Positions 26,858-35,600 of a stretch of DNA of 64,000 bases are shown here, piece by piece. The stretch covers positions 62,001-126,000 of the forward strand of contig JANYCU010000035.1 of assembly GCA_025360125.1 (NCBI GenBank), in the 5' to 3' direction. Each line of letters starts with the position of its first letter. Within the stretch, counting starts at the first letter, position 1. The notes under the pieces are model-generated. The model worked only from the letters and a program-made list of their open reading frames with translations. It ran no database searches and was not told the DNA's origin. Position numbers and translations under genes: made by a program. The stretch is from Armatimonadota bacterium (GTDB lineage: Bacteria; Armatimonadota; Fimbriimonadia; Fimbriimonadales; Fimbriimonadaceae).

Positions 26858-28546
26858 CTAGTTTGGCGGAGGTTGACTTTTGTCGTTAAATTCTTTGAAA
26901 AGTTCTTCGGTTTGTTTCTTAACCTTGTCTCGAAAATCTTGAGGCATCTCGCCGTACGGTGCGGTCTTGACGGTTTCTTTTTCAAAGAAAAAAGTATAGG
27001 AGAATGGACGGTTCAGGGTTGATCGAAAAGAAATCGTGACGGCATCGCCAGCCACTAGGGTGACCTTGCGTTCATTGAGCTTCTTTTCAACCATCGGCCA
27101 TGTGTCTCCATACCACGTGACATTCCTGCTCGCCATTTCCGGGTCCATAGCTAACGGCGCTATCTCTGAAAATATGATTCGTTGGGCGGGTTCAATTTTG
27201 GTAGTCACGTCTCGTATTTGCTCTCGGCCACTTGGTCCGAAGTAATAGCCAAGCGTCTCATCATTTGGAAATGTTTCGGAGAATTCAAAGCTCGAGTTGG
27301 TACGACCATGGAGCAGGGTATCTCCAAATAGGCCGTTTCTCGTACTCTGCAACCGATTGATCGTTGTGCCATTGTTTCGGTCGATTAGTTCGAGCCCTTG
27401 AAGCGTCGGTAGGAGAGGATAGATTTCGAGAAATAGCTCGGGAATTTTTCTTTGCTGGGCAAGGGTGCCTGCTAAGTAGGTCAACAACTCAAAGTCGCTT
27501 TGTAGTCCACTCTCAGCAACCCAGTGGGCATAACGGTCAATGATAATTGAGCAGTCAAGTTCTTGCCTGATCCCGGCAACCTGTTGCTCGAGCACACGAC
27601 AATCTTCTGATCTTGGCAAGAATGGCGGCAGGACCATCACAATTTGATCGCATTCGAACGCCCGATACCCGAGCGAAGTGAGATAGGATTCGGCGGTTCC
27701 TCCTTGCCTCACAAAATTGACGATTTCAAAGTCGTTGGCGAGTATGGCAACTGGCTTCTGATTATTTGGATCCCGGTTGAAATAGTGCTGCTTGAACCAC
27801 CGTAGCAATCCAGCTTTGTCGATTTCACGCCAGTCAAACTCCTTCGTCTTAACCCCGTCACGGGGAATGCCATCCGATATTTCGCCTGCCTTTAAGATTC
27901 TTTTCTTGTCGGCTCCCAAGCAGTCGAATGAATTCCCAGGGATTGGACTGCTGGGATCAAAATCGTTAAACATCACCTTTTGCAACTCAAGGGACTTTCC
28001 TAACGAATCATGTATCGAAAGATAGGTCACGAAACGTGTGTCGATCTTTCGAATGAGAATATATAGTCTCAGGTCCGGCTTCCGCCACTTCTTCTCAGCA
28101 CCTTCGTATAATTTATTTGCAAGAATTGTCGAGCTTGGCGACAGACCAGACGCACCTGATTTGTCGATGTAGATCCATTTCCCTCCAATCAGTCCATTGA
28201 GCGGAAACGATTCCGGATTAAGGTCAACAAGGAGCTTTTTGAGGTCGCTTTGCGGTCCCGTCGCAAGCTGAAGTTTCCAGTTCGCCAGCAACTTGGTCTG
28301 AGACTCGCCCTGACCCTTTTCTGATTCATGAGCGAGATCGGAAGCCCGCCAAGCTGTAAGTTTTTTGCATTCGGATGCCAACTTTGCTTTCGAAGTTTCA
28401 TCCCACTGCCCCAAAAGAATCCACCGATGTTTAGCGGCCAGAGTTCGTTCGCGGCCAGATATGTCGGCAGCCCTTAAGATATCTGCACTCGTCGTGATTG
28501 CCTTTTGCTGAGAGATCAAAAGTAGCAATGGTAGCAGAGCAATCAT
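26858..28546 (-). CDS. Unknown secreted protein
   Basis: I do not recognise this 562-residue protein. A hydrophobic N-terminus (IALLPLLLLIS, residues 2-12) suggests a signal peptide, so it is probably periplasmic or secreted. The body is mixed alpha/beta, with no metal or nucleotide motif I can name. It starts 4 bases after the stop of 28551-29069 and is probably co-transcribed with it and with the duplicated module upstream. Confidence 0.75.
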   Translation of the reverse strand: MIALLPLLLLISQQKAITTSADILRAADISGRERTLAAKHRWILLGQWDETSKAKLASECKKLTAWRASDLAHESEKGQGESQTKLLANWKLQLATGPQSDLKKLLVDLNPESFPLNGLIGGKWIYIDKSGASGLSPSSTILANKLYEGAEKKWRKPDLRLYILIRKIDTRFVTYLSIHDSLGKSLELQKVMFNDFDPSSPIPGNSFDCLGADKKRILKAGEISDGIPRDGVKTKEFDWREIDKAGLLRWFKQHYFNRDPNNQKPVAILANDFEIVNFVRQGGTAESYLTSLGYRAFECDQIVMVLPPFLPRSEDCRVLEQQVAGIRQELDCSIIIDRYAHWVAESGLQSDFELLTYLAGTLAQQRKIPELFLEIYPLLPTLQGLELIDRNNGTTINRLQSTRNGLFGDTLLHGRTNSSFEFSETFPNDETLGYYFGPSGREQIRDVTTKIEPAQRIIFSEIAPLAMDPEMASRNVTWYGDTWPMVEKKLNERKVTLVAGDAVTISFRSTLNRPFSYTFFFEKETVKTAPYGEMPQDFRDKVKKQTEELFKEFNDKSQPPPN

Positions 28547-28550
28547 GGCT

Positions 28551-29069
28551 TTACAACTTCACAATTTCGCCGGAAATAGTGATCCCTTCTCCGCTGGGCT
28601 TTCCATCGGCTTTCGGGTCTCCGGCAGCATTCTTCTTGGTGTCCTTCGACTCAAAAATCAAAATGGTTTTGGGGTCTTTGATGTCGCCTTTATACTTGCC
28701 TGCAACCGCAGTGTTGATTGCAAAGCCAAATTGATCCGGGGTTGTATCGAGGTCGGGCCGCTTCAGCTTTTTCTCAGCTTCGCCCTTTTTCAGGTTCTGG
28801 GTCTGCAATCGAATCAACAAGTCGTCCATCCACTTCTCAGCCTTGGGGTACGAATCCTCGGACGAGTGGTACAGGTCGGCGGCGGTCTGCATCGCTTTGA
28901 GTCGATCCCGAATATCTCCTTTGTAAGCCTCAGTACCTGAGACATCCTTTTGAGTCAAAACTCCTACGAGTGAACGGAGCGCCTTGCCCTCGGGAGTGAA
29001 CCAGCCGATCCCACAGCCAATAACCAGAACAACCAGGGCTCCTCGGGCAATCTTCTTTCCTTTCGACAT
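28551..29069 (-). CDS. Unknown membrane-anchored protein
   Basis: 172 residues with a basic N-terminus and one helix (ALVVLVIGCGIGWF, residues about 11-24), then a soluble extracytoplasmic region. The layout (an N-terminal anchor, then SYPKAEKWMDDLL and FGFAINTAVAGKYKGD) recalls the short pseudopilin-like proteins common in related genomes, but the pilin cleavage motif is absent. A minus-strand TTGAAG, an 18-base spacer, TACAAT and 8 bases lead into the ATG, so it is probably leaderless and starts a transcript with 26858-28546. Confidence 0.75.
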   Translation of the reverse strand: MSKGKKIARGALVVLVIGCGIGWFTPEGKALRSLVGVLTQKDVSGTEAYKGDIRDRLKAMQTAADLYHSSEDSYPKAEKWMDDLLIRLQTQNLKKGEAEKKLKRPDLDTTPDQFGFAINTAVAGKYKGDIKDPKTILIFESKDTKKNAAGDPKADGKPSGEGITISGEIVKL

Positions 29070-29077
29070 ATAGGTTC

Positions 29078-29107
29078 ATTGTATCGCAGGCCAAAATCCT
29101 ACTTCAA
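29078..29107 (-). promoter_or_regulatory. Promoter TTGAAG-N18-TACAAT, leaderless
   Basis: On the minus strand TTGAAG (29107-29102) and TACAAT (29083-29078) are 18 bases apart, and the ATG at 29069 follows 8 bases after the -10. The -35 overlaps the last codons of the upstream gene. Confidence 0.55.
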
Positions 29108-29833
29108 CAAAGAAATGATCTGATAGAATTCGGGAGTTACTTGCACGCCTCCATTTTCGTCCATCAAGATTGCATACTTCATCACAATTTTTTTCTCTCC
29201 CAAAAAAACGTCTCTGCTTCCGAGACATGCCTTTAGGATCGACTTACCCAGAATTACCGAGAAACGCGAATTGTCGTCTTCATATTCTAAGACTGCATTT
29301 TGCTTGGTCGGATCAAAGGCTGTATACGAATTATCAATATTCAACTCCTTAACCGCTTGATATTGCATAAGCGCAAACACCCTGGGCGAGTTACTCTCCG
29401 TAAACTTCAAGCACTCCTTGATTTCCAAATTCTCCTTACTTGCTCTGAGAATGCATGAGAATGAGACTTCACATCGTGTACCGATGACGTCGACCGTATC
29501 CGAATCCAAGGACATCGTGTTGCCCAACGAAAATCCAGAACTCAACACGTTGTTATTCCACTGAGCACGTTGGCCCTTTTGAAATTCTTGACCTTCCTTC
29601 CGCCAAATCGCATGAATGGAAACTTGAGAGGCCGAAGAATCAAACATGTCACAGCCAAACCTAAGTCGGTCTCCTTTTTGATATAGGTTTACGGGCTTAA
29701 ACTCGCTGAGGCTTGCGACGTTGGCCCGAATTATGGCTTGCAGGTCTGCTCTTTCGTCTGGTCTGGCGAATCCCGACCCCAAAGTAATCCCAACAAGTGA
29801 TATCCAAAGTATTTTCGTATGATGATTTTTCAT
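29099..29833 (-). CDS. Unknown secreted protein, copy 1 of duplicated gene B
   Basis: 244 residues with a signal-peptide-like N-terminus (ILWISLVGITLGSGFARP). It is clearly homologous to 30505-31236: both share SQVSIH/Q, GNNxLxxGFxLGNTMS, CEVxFSxILR, PRVFALMQxQAxxEL and a C-terminal LxACLGSxDVF then ILMDENG. Two cysteines near C-E-V and A-C-L-G are conserved. Its function is unknown. The ATG shares a base with the stop of gene A (TAATG at 29833), so translation of the two is coupled. Confidence 0.78.
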   Translation of the reverse strand: MKNHHTKILWISLVGITLGSGFARPDERADLQAIIRANVASLSEFKPVNLYQKGDRLRFGCDMFDSSASQVSIHAIWRKEGQEFQKGQRAQWNNNVLSSGFSLGNTMSLDSDTVDVIGTRCEVSFSCILRASKENLEIKECLKFTESNSPRVFALMQYQAVKELNIDNSYTAFDPTKQNAVLEYEDDNSRFSVILGKSILKACLGSRDVFLGEKKIVMKYAILMDENGGVQVTPEFYQIISLLK

Positions 29834-30405
29834 TACATTTTCTTGTGTTGTTTTGGATTTATTGCAATCTCATAGGCAGGCAGCCAACCAACGCCAGCCG
29901 AAGATGCTAAATTGGAGGTGTTGTTGTGCGTCCACAATTCGTCCCAAGCTAATCCACCGTATGGAAACTGATACCCATTGTGGAAGTAGAGGGGCATTAA
30001 CCAGCTCGTGTAATCACATTCAAGCCACGGATTTCCATACCAATCATAGGCATAAGCACTGGTTGCATCATAATATGAGCTCGCAAGCCGGAGAGGCGAA
30101 TGATAGCCGAATATCTCCTGCTGCCAAGGTGTACTGACTTGTTCAGCCGCTTTTAAAGATTGCGTGACAATATAGCCATCATACCAATCTGAACCAAATT
30201 GTCTGTTTGGTACTTCCATAATCATTGTGTCCCCTTCCATTCCTTGCGCTTCCAAAGCGGTCCAAAGTAATGTAGACACATCGTCGCACATCATGTTGTG
30301 GAAATTTGAGGCACCTACTGACCCAGCTGGGTATTGACCAAAAAAAGTATACCAATTATCAATGCCGATACCAATATCAGGATCTAAAGATCCTCCTCCT
30401 CCCAA
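29833..30405 (-). CDS. Unknown protein, gene A of duplicated module, possibly transglutaminase-like and N-terminally broken
   Basis: 190 residues beginning GGGGSLDPDIGIG, rich in Trp, Tyr and Asn. The stretch MCDDVSTLLWTALEAQGMEGD resembles the Cys helix of transglutaminase-like folds, and GGLAWDELW resembles the His strand (usually HAWNEV) but with Leu for His. This is inference only. The only in-frame start is TTG 30405. A good leaderless ATG at 30424 (TACAAT, 7 bases upstream) is one frame off, so the gene may be frameshifted at its 5' end. A remnant of a second copy lies at 31242-31385. Confidence 0.6.
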   Translation of the reverse strand: MGGGGSLDPDIGIGIDNWYTFFGQYPAGSVGASNFHNMMCDDVSTLLWTALEAQGMEGDTMIMEVPNRQFGSDWYDGYIVTQSLKAAEQVSTPWQQEIFGYHSPLRLASSYYDATSAYAYDWYGNPWLECDYTSWLMPLYFHNGYQFPYGGLAWDELWTHNNTSNLASSAGVGWLPAYEIAINPKQHKKM

Positions 30406-30504
30406 TCTTCCTTCGCTTCGACATATCCTTTATTGTATCGGACGAATTACGGATAGTATTGTTCAAGAATCGCCCACAAGCCGAAACGCACCGCCGACAG
30501 TCCG

Positions 30505-31236
30505 CTAGCTGAGTGAAGAAACAATATCAATGAATTCTTGGGTCACCTTGATGATGCCATTCTCATCCATTAAAATTGGATCTTTCATGGTTGTTTTCTT
30601 GGAACCGACAAATACGTCTTTGCTACCAAGGCAGGCACTTAACGTCTGCTCGCCTTTCCTTATGATGAATTTTGATTGATCGTCAGCAAATATAAGCTCA
30701 AGGCTAAGGTTTTTCGCATCAAAACTGGAATACGTACCATCCAATTCTAATTCTCTAAGTGCTTGGAATTGCATTAGCGCAAAGACCTTGGGCGCATTGG
30801 CCTCACAGAACTGAATTTGTCTTTTCGAATCCATTTCCATTCGGTTCTCCCGGAGAATATTTGAAAATGTAACCTCGCAATTATTGCCAATAATATCGAT
30901 TGATCCGTTATTTCTTGACATGGTGTTGCCTAGGGTAAAACCGAATTCAAGCTGATTATTTCCCCAACTTGGACGCGAATGACGATCAAACTCTACTTGC
31001 TTTTTAAAAATAATAAGCTGAATTGAAACCTGTGAAAAGGACTTATCAAGAAAGTCGCACATCAGTCGACCAGACCAATTCTTCTGGACATTATTTTTTG
31101 GCTCGAAGTCCTTTAGTGCTAAGACATTTCCGCGAAGAATCTTGACCAAATCTTGATGAATTTGGAATTTTTTATACCCCATAATGCATAGAGCGGTGAG
31201 AACCACAGTACCAAACAAACTTATGTTCTTCTTCAT
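30505..31236 (-). CDS. Unknown membrane-anchored protein, copy 2 of duplicated gene B
   Basis: 243 residues starting MKKNISLFGTVVLTALCIMGYKKF, a signal anchor. The rest is homologous along its length to 29099-29833, including NTMS, NCEVTFSNILRE, APKVFALMQFQALREL, SACLGSKDVFVGSKK and DPILMDENG. ATG 31236 is chosen because the frame upstream of it covers the tail of the gene A remnant read in another frame. Function is unknown; a partner or inhibitor of gene A's product is one guess. Confidence 0.75.
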   Translation of the reverse strand: MKKNISLFGTVVLTALCIMGYKKFQIHQDLVKILRGNVLALKDFEPKNNVQKNWSGRLMCDFLDKSFSQVSIQLIIFKKQVEFDRHSRPSWGNNQLEFGFTLGNTMSRNNGSIDIIGNNCEVTFSNILRENRMEMDSKRQIQFCEANAPKVFALMQFQALRELELDGTYSSFDAKNLSLELIFADDQSKFIIRKGEQTLSACLGSKDVFVGSKKTTMKDPILMDENGIIKVTQEFIDIVSSLS

Positions 31237-31241
31237 ATTCT

Positions 31242-31385
31242 TCAATTCCCAGGATCCTGTATGTGCCCTTTGGGATTTATCGCTAGGATCACTGGGGCGA
31301 CCCAGCCGACCGAAGGGTCTGAAGCATAATATTGGTTGGTCCCAATGGCCCAAACCTCATTCCATGCCAGCCCACCATTCGACAC
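31242..31385 (-). pseudogene. Remnant of a second copy of gene A (C-terminal 47 codons)
   Basis: Read on the minus strand, this frame gives GGLAWNEVWAIGTN, SVGWVAPVILAINPK and a stop. It aligns with the C-terminus of 29833-30405 (GGLAWDELW, GVGWLPAYEIAINPK). Upstream, TCCGATACAATAA and TGTCGAA also match the promoter region of the intact copy, so an internal deletion has joined the promoter to the last codons. It ends 5 bases before gene B copy 2, the same order as in the other copy. Confidence 0.7.
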
Positions 31386-31414
31386 TTATTGTATCGGAAT
31401 TTAGGTTCATCTGT

Positions 31415-31420
31415 CACAAT
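31415..31420 (+). promoter_or_regulatory. -10-like CACAAT, leaderless start at GTG 31428
   Basis: CACAAT is followed by 7 bases and GTG 31428, the first codon of the PLP enzyme. A TTGTAT at 31390-31395 (19-base spacer) is a weak -35 candidate. Confidence 0.4.
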
Positions 31421-31427
31421 ACAAGCT

Positions 31428-32402
31428 GTGGCTGTGCCGATCGATCTTCCAAAAGTGAGCCTGATTTTGGCGCCAACCCCGCTCCATCGATTAGATAGAA
31501 TGTCCGATCGACTTGGCATTGACCTTTGGATCAAGCGGGACGACCTGACTGGGTTCGCGATGGGCGGGAACAAGGGTCGAAAACTGGAATACCTCATGGG
31601 CGAGGCGTTGGCACAGGGCGCAAACACTATCGTGACGTGCGGCGGAGCCCAATCCAACTTCGTGCGCCAGCTCGCCGCAGCCTGTTCGCGGTTCGGCATC
31701 CGGTTCATCGCGGTTGTCATGCCGCTTCCGTACGAATTTGAGCCCGTCGAGGGAGGTCTAAAGGCTTCGGGCGGAAATATCTTGCTGGATGAAATCCTTG
31801 GGGCGGATATTCGCATCCTTCCCAACGGGACCTGGGACCACCTGTTCGCCGAAACGTCAAAGGTCGCCGAAGAGTGCCGAAGCGCAGGAGCCAACGTTTA
31901 CGAAATTCCGATTGGCGGAAGTTCTCCTCAAGGGGCGTATGCGTTCTACGAAGCCGGCAAAGAATTGCTGGACCAGGACTCGCGCTTCGACCTGGTTATC
32001 GGCGCAAGTTCTTCTGGCTCGACCCAGACAGGGCTAACCTACGCTTTACACGGCACGGGAATTCCGTTTCATGGCATCGCATGCGATCCCGAACCGGAAA
32101 TGGTTCTCGAATTCGCCACCCTCGCAGCTGGTGTCGACGAAATCACGGGGATGAACCTCAATCTCAAACCGGAGGCATTCACTTTTGATCTTCGTTTCGT
32201 CGGTCCCGGTTACGGAGTGCCCAGCGAAGGTTGTATGGATGCTATTCGACTATTGGCTCAAAAGGAAGGCATCTTTCTTGACCCGGTCTACTCGGGCAAG
32301 GCGTTTCATGGCCTGATCGAGATGGCCCAAGCTGGGGAAATCAAGGGTCGCGTCTGCTTCTGGCACACGGGTGGAAGTCCGGCGTTGTTTGCTATGAGTT
32401 AA
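31428..32402 (+). CDS. PLP-dependent D-cysteine desulfhydrase / ACC deaminase family
   Basis: A fold-type II PLP enzyme of about 324 residues. It has PTPLHRLDRMSDRLG, IKRDDLTGFAMGGNKGRKLEYL (Schiff-base Lys in GGNKGRK), CGGAQSNFVRQLAAAC, IPIGGSSPQGAYAF and FWHTGGSPALF, the usual C-terminus. D-cysteine desulfhydrase releases pyruvate, sulfide and ammonia; ACC deaminase is the close alternative. I chose GTG 31428 (GTG 31434 is also possible) by the position of the -10 and the family start; longer upstream frames would overlap the remnant on the other strand. Confidence 0.87.
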   Translation: MAVPIDLPKVSLILAPTPLHRLDRMSDRLGIDLWIKRDDLTGFAMGGNKGRKLEYLMGEALAQGANTIVTCGGAQSNFVRQLAAACSRFGIRFIAVVMPLPYEFEPVEGGLKASGGNILLDEILGADIRILPNGTWDHLFAETSKVAEECRSAGANVYEIPIGGSSPQGAYAFYEAGKELLDQDSRFDLVIGASSSGSTQTGLTYALHGTGIPFHGIACDPEPEMVLEFATLAAGVDEITGMNLNLKPEAFTFDLRFVGPGYGVPSEGCMDAIRLLAQKEGIFLDPVYSGKAFHGLIEMAQAGEIKGRVCFWHTGGSPALFAMS

Positions 32403-32450
32403 GAGAGGGCGCTTCGCCTCAGCGTGCGAAGCGTTTAGCGCAACAGATTT

Positions 32451-32474
32451 GCTAGCAGCTTGAGGCTAGCAGCT
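32451..32474. repeat. Short direct repeat GCTAGCAGCT x2
   Basis: GCTAGCAGCT at 32451-32460 and 32465-32474, separated by TGAG. GCTAGC is self-complementary, so the pair can also fold. A variant GCTAACAGCT occurs twice at 48030-48039 and 48052-48061, and CTAGCAGCTT at 47870-47879, all in gene ends. Confidence 0.5.
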
Positions 32475-32478
32475 GTTT

Positions 32479-32574
32479 TCACGCGTCGCGTAATCCCTTG
32501 GCCCAACGAAAGAGCAAATAAATCCCAATCGACAATACGAGTTCGAGAAACATTGCCCCGGCAGACATATCCAT
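32479..32574 (-). CDS. Putative 31-residue membrane protein
   Basis: A short frame starting MDMSAGAMFLELVLS and ending FRWAKGLRDA. It has one clear hydrophobic helix (about residues 8-23) followed by a basic tail, the layout of small inner-membrane proteins. GGAAG lies 9 bases upstream of the ATG. It sits just after the efflux-operon terminator and would need its own promoter, which I cannot identify clearly. It overlaps other frames that look non-coding. Moderate to low confidence; no homologue is known to me. Confidence 0.4.
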   Translation of the reverse strand: MDMSAGAMFLELVLSIGIYLLFRWAKGLRDA

Positions 32575-32631
32575 ACCTGGGTTCTTCCGCGTTAATGACG
32601 AATGTAACCAGTAATGCAACGAGCAAATATA

Positions 32632-32660
32632 AAAAGGGCGCGAATCAATCGCGCCCTTTT
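32632..32660 (-). terminator. Rho-independent terminator of the efflux operon
   Basis: A 12-bp stem (32632-32643 with 32649-32660) with a 5-base loop, GC-rich in the middle, followed on the minus strand by a T-run (CCCTTTTTATATTTG). It lies 19 bases past the RND stop codon. Confidence 0.88.
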
Positions 32661-32678
32661 CCTGTAAGTGGGACTTAC

Positions 32679-35600
32679 CTAGCTCGTCACTTCAACCGGA
32701 GCGCTTGACTCATCGTGGCTCAATATTTCAGAACCGGGGTTGAATCCGTCCGGACCGCCGAACGGCATCGGCTTCTTCATCCACTTGGCGAACAAGTTCG
32801 ACAAGTCATCGAAGATTGTGTATGAACACGGAATGACGACCAGAGTCAGCAGCGTCGAAAGGATGATTCCCCCCAGAACGATGATGAAGATGCTTTGTCG
32901 GAACTCCGAGCCGCGACCAAGACCGATAGCCACTGGAAGCGATCCACATATCAACGCAAGCGTCGTCATCATGATTGGACGAAATCGGGTCGGCCCCGCC
33001 TCAACAATCGCATCGTGCCGATTCCGGCCCCGTTCACGAAGCGTATTCGTAAAGTCGACCAGCAGAATCGCGTTCTTACCAACCAAGCCAACCAGTGCGA
33101 TAACTCCCAAGAACCCGATAACTGAGAACGAGTTGTCGGTCAAGATCAGAGCAAGCAATGCACCAACCATCGCCTGAGGCTGAGCCAACTGAATGATCAT
33201 CGGATACAACCAGTTGTTATACAGAGCCGCCAGAACCGCATAAACCGAGAAGATACCAATCGCAAACGCGGTGAAAAGGAAGACCATTTCGCGTTGCTGG
33301 GCGTCTTGTTCACCCAAAAGCTTGAACTTAACATTTGCAGGAACTAAGTGCTCCTTCTCAACCCATTTCGTGATATCGCCTGCGACAACACCGTTGGAGA
33401 ACCCAGGGAGCAAGTCCGCCGTGACTTGTATTTCTTCAGCTCGGTCACGGCGATTAATTGCCGTCAAACCAGGTTGCTCATCGAGCGTCGCCAGTTGGCC
33501 AACGTACACGGGTCTCCCTTGATTGAATCGTAAAGGAACCATCGTTAGTGTTTCTGGATTGTCGCGATCAACGTAATCCAACATGACGCGGACGCCATAT
33601 TCCCGGCCATTGACGCGCAATTTATTGTCGTCATTACCTTGATACAAGGCTCGCACCGCCGCACCAATCGACGCCGCATCCATATTCATGTCGGCAGCCT
33701 TTCGGTAATCCGGGCGAATTTGCAGTTCTGGCTTTCCAGATTTGACGCTGACGTCAGGGTTCAATATTCCTGGGATTGCGCCGCCCGCCAAACGGTCACG
33801 AATGTCCGCCGCAGTACGGGTTAGCAATTCTCGGTCATCCGACCGAAGCGCAATTTGAACCGCACGTCCGAATGCAAAGCCAGATACCCCGGCAATTCGA
33901 ACATCGGCACCCGGAATCTTTCCGATTGCCTTCGTCAGGTCGGCAACGATTGAGTTGCCTTTGTTGTCGCGAAGCTTCTCTTTGTTGCCGCTGAGCTTAT
34001 CGATTGTTGATCGCTTCTCGAAAAGTTTGCCCGTGACTTGGCCAAAGTTTGAGTTCGACGTATCGCCACCAAAGGCAGTTCCCGACTGCTTTCCAACTTC
34101 GGTCAAAGTAAATTGAATGTCCGGGTGCTTAATAAAGACCGCCTCAACCTGCCGAGCGACCGCGTCGGTCTGAGCAAGACTCGATCCAACTGGAAGTTCA
34201 ATCGAGGCTCGAACTTGAACCGCGTCGGTTGGGGGCAAGAATCCAAACTTAAAGATCGGCTCTTTCTTCCAGTGGCCATAGCCTAATCCAATAACGGCAA
34301 TAGTTGGGAAGACGAGTCCGAAGAGCAATCCGCCCCAGATTGGCCGCATCGAGAATCCTTTGAAGAGTCCCCAGATCGAACCAACGATGCCATTCAACGT
34401 GAGGAACAACAAAATTGCGATAACCGGAGCCAGCTTGGCATCCGGAAGCTTTCCTGAAGCAGCCATTCCAATCGCTAACACAAGCCCAAGAACGCCTGTC
34501 ACCCAGCCAACCTGTTTTGGAACGACGCCTTTCATCAACGCACCCATTCCAACCGACACAATTCCGAGCCAAAGGTAAACCATTTGGATGGGCATGGTCG
34601 TCTTAATTGCTGACCTGATGTCGGGTGCGGCAGAACCAGCAATCAGCATGAAGACCGAGATGAGAACAGTATTTCCGGCGATGAACGTGAACCAGCGATG
34701 GCTCAGCGCCCACTCAAGAACTCGTCGGTAGCCTTGCTCAAACCGGGCAAAGCGATTCTCAAACGCAGTAGCAAATTTCCCTTGACTATGTTCGACATCT
34801 TCACCGCGTCGGAACCATCGTGAGGCCAGAAGTGGCGTGAGGGTAAACGACACGAACAGGGACGTCAAAACCGCAAAGACGTAAGTGATCGCCAGCGGCT
34901 TGAAGAACTGACCAGCGATGCCGCCAGCAAATCCGACCGGAAGGAATACAACGACGTCAGCAAGGGTAATTGCCAAGGCTGCCGTGCCGATTTCGTTTCG
35001 ACCATTAATCGCTGCTTCACGTGGATCTTCGCCCAACTTGAGGTGCCTAAATATGTTTTCTAAGACGACGATGGCGTCATCGACAAGAACACCAATAGCG
35101 AGCGACATTCCCAACATTGACAGTGAGTTGACGGTGAAGCCAACCGCTTTCATCGCGATAAACGCGGCAAACAAACAGGTCGGAATTGCCAACGCAACAA
35201 TAAGGGTTCCCCGCAAGTCATGCAAGAAGATGTAGACGATAAGCGCAACCAGGATAATGCCAAAGATAAGCGAAAACGTAACGTCATTCAGCGACTCGTC
35301 GACCAAAATCGACTCGTCGTACTGGGTCTTAAATTTGATCGGAAACTGCTTCTCGAGAACTGGCATCATCGCCTTGATGGCGGTGTTGACCTCGAGCGTA
35401 TTACCTTCCTTCGTTTTTTGAACCGAAAGAGCAACCGTGTCATCGCCATTCAATCGAGCAATTCGGGTTCGCTCTTTAATCGTGTCTTCGACGTCGGCAA
35501 CTTCGGTAAGCGGGATTTGCTTAGCCTTCGCGTTCGGATTGCTCGTGTCGGGAACCTTCACCACGATCTGCTTGATCATGTTGACGCTCGTAAAGTCACT

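Noticed and set aside
32451-32474. CRISPR-like direct repeats
   Set aside because: Only two 10-base copies 4 bases apart; no array, spacers or cas genes.
32435-32626. 63-codon minus-strand frame overlapping the 31-residue candidate
   Set aside because: Composition is mixed and it lacks a convincing start; the shorter frame has the coherent helix and ribosome site.
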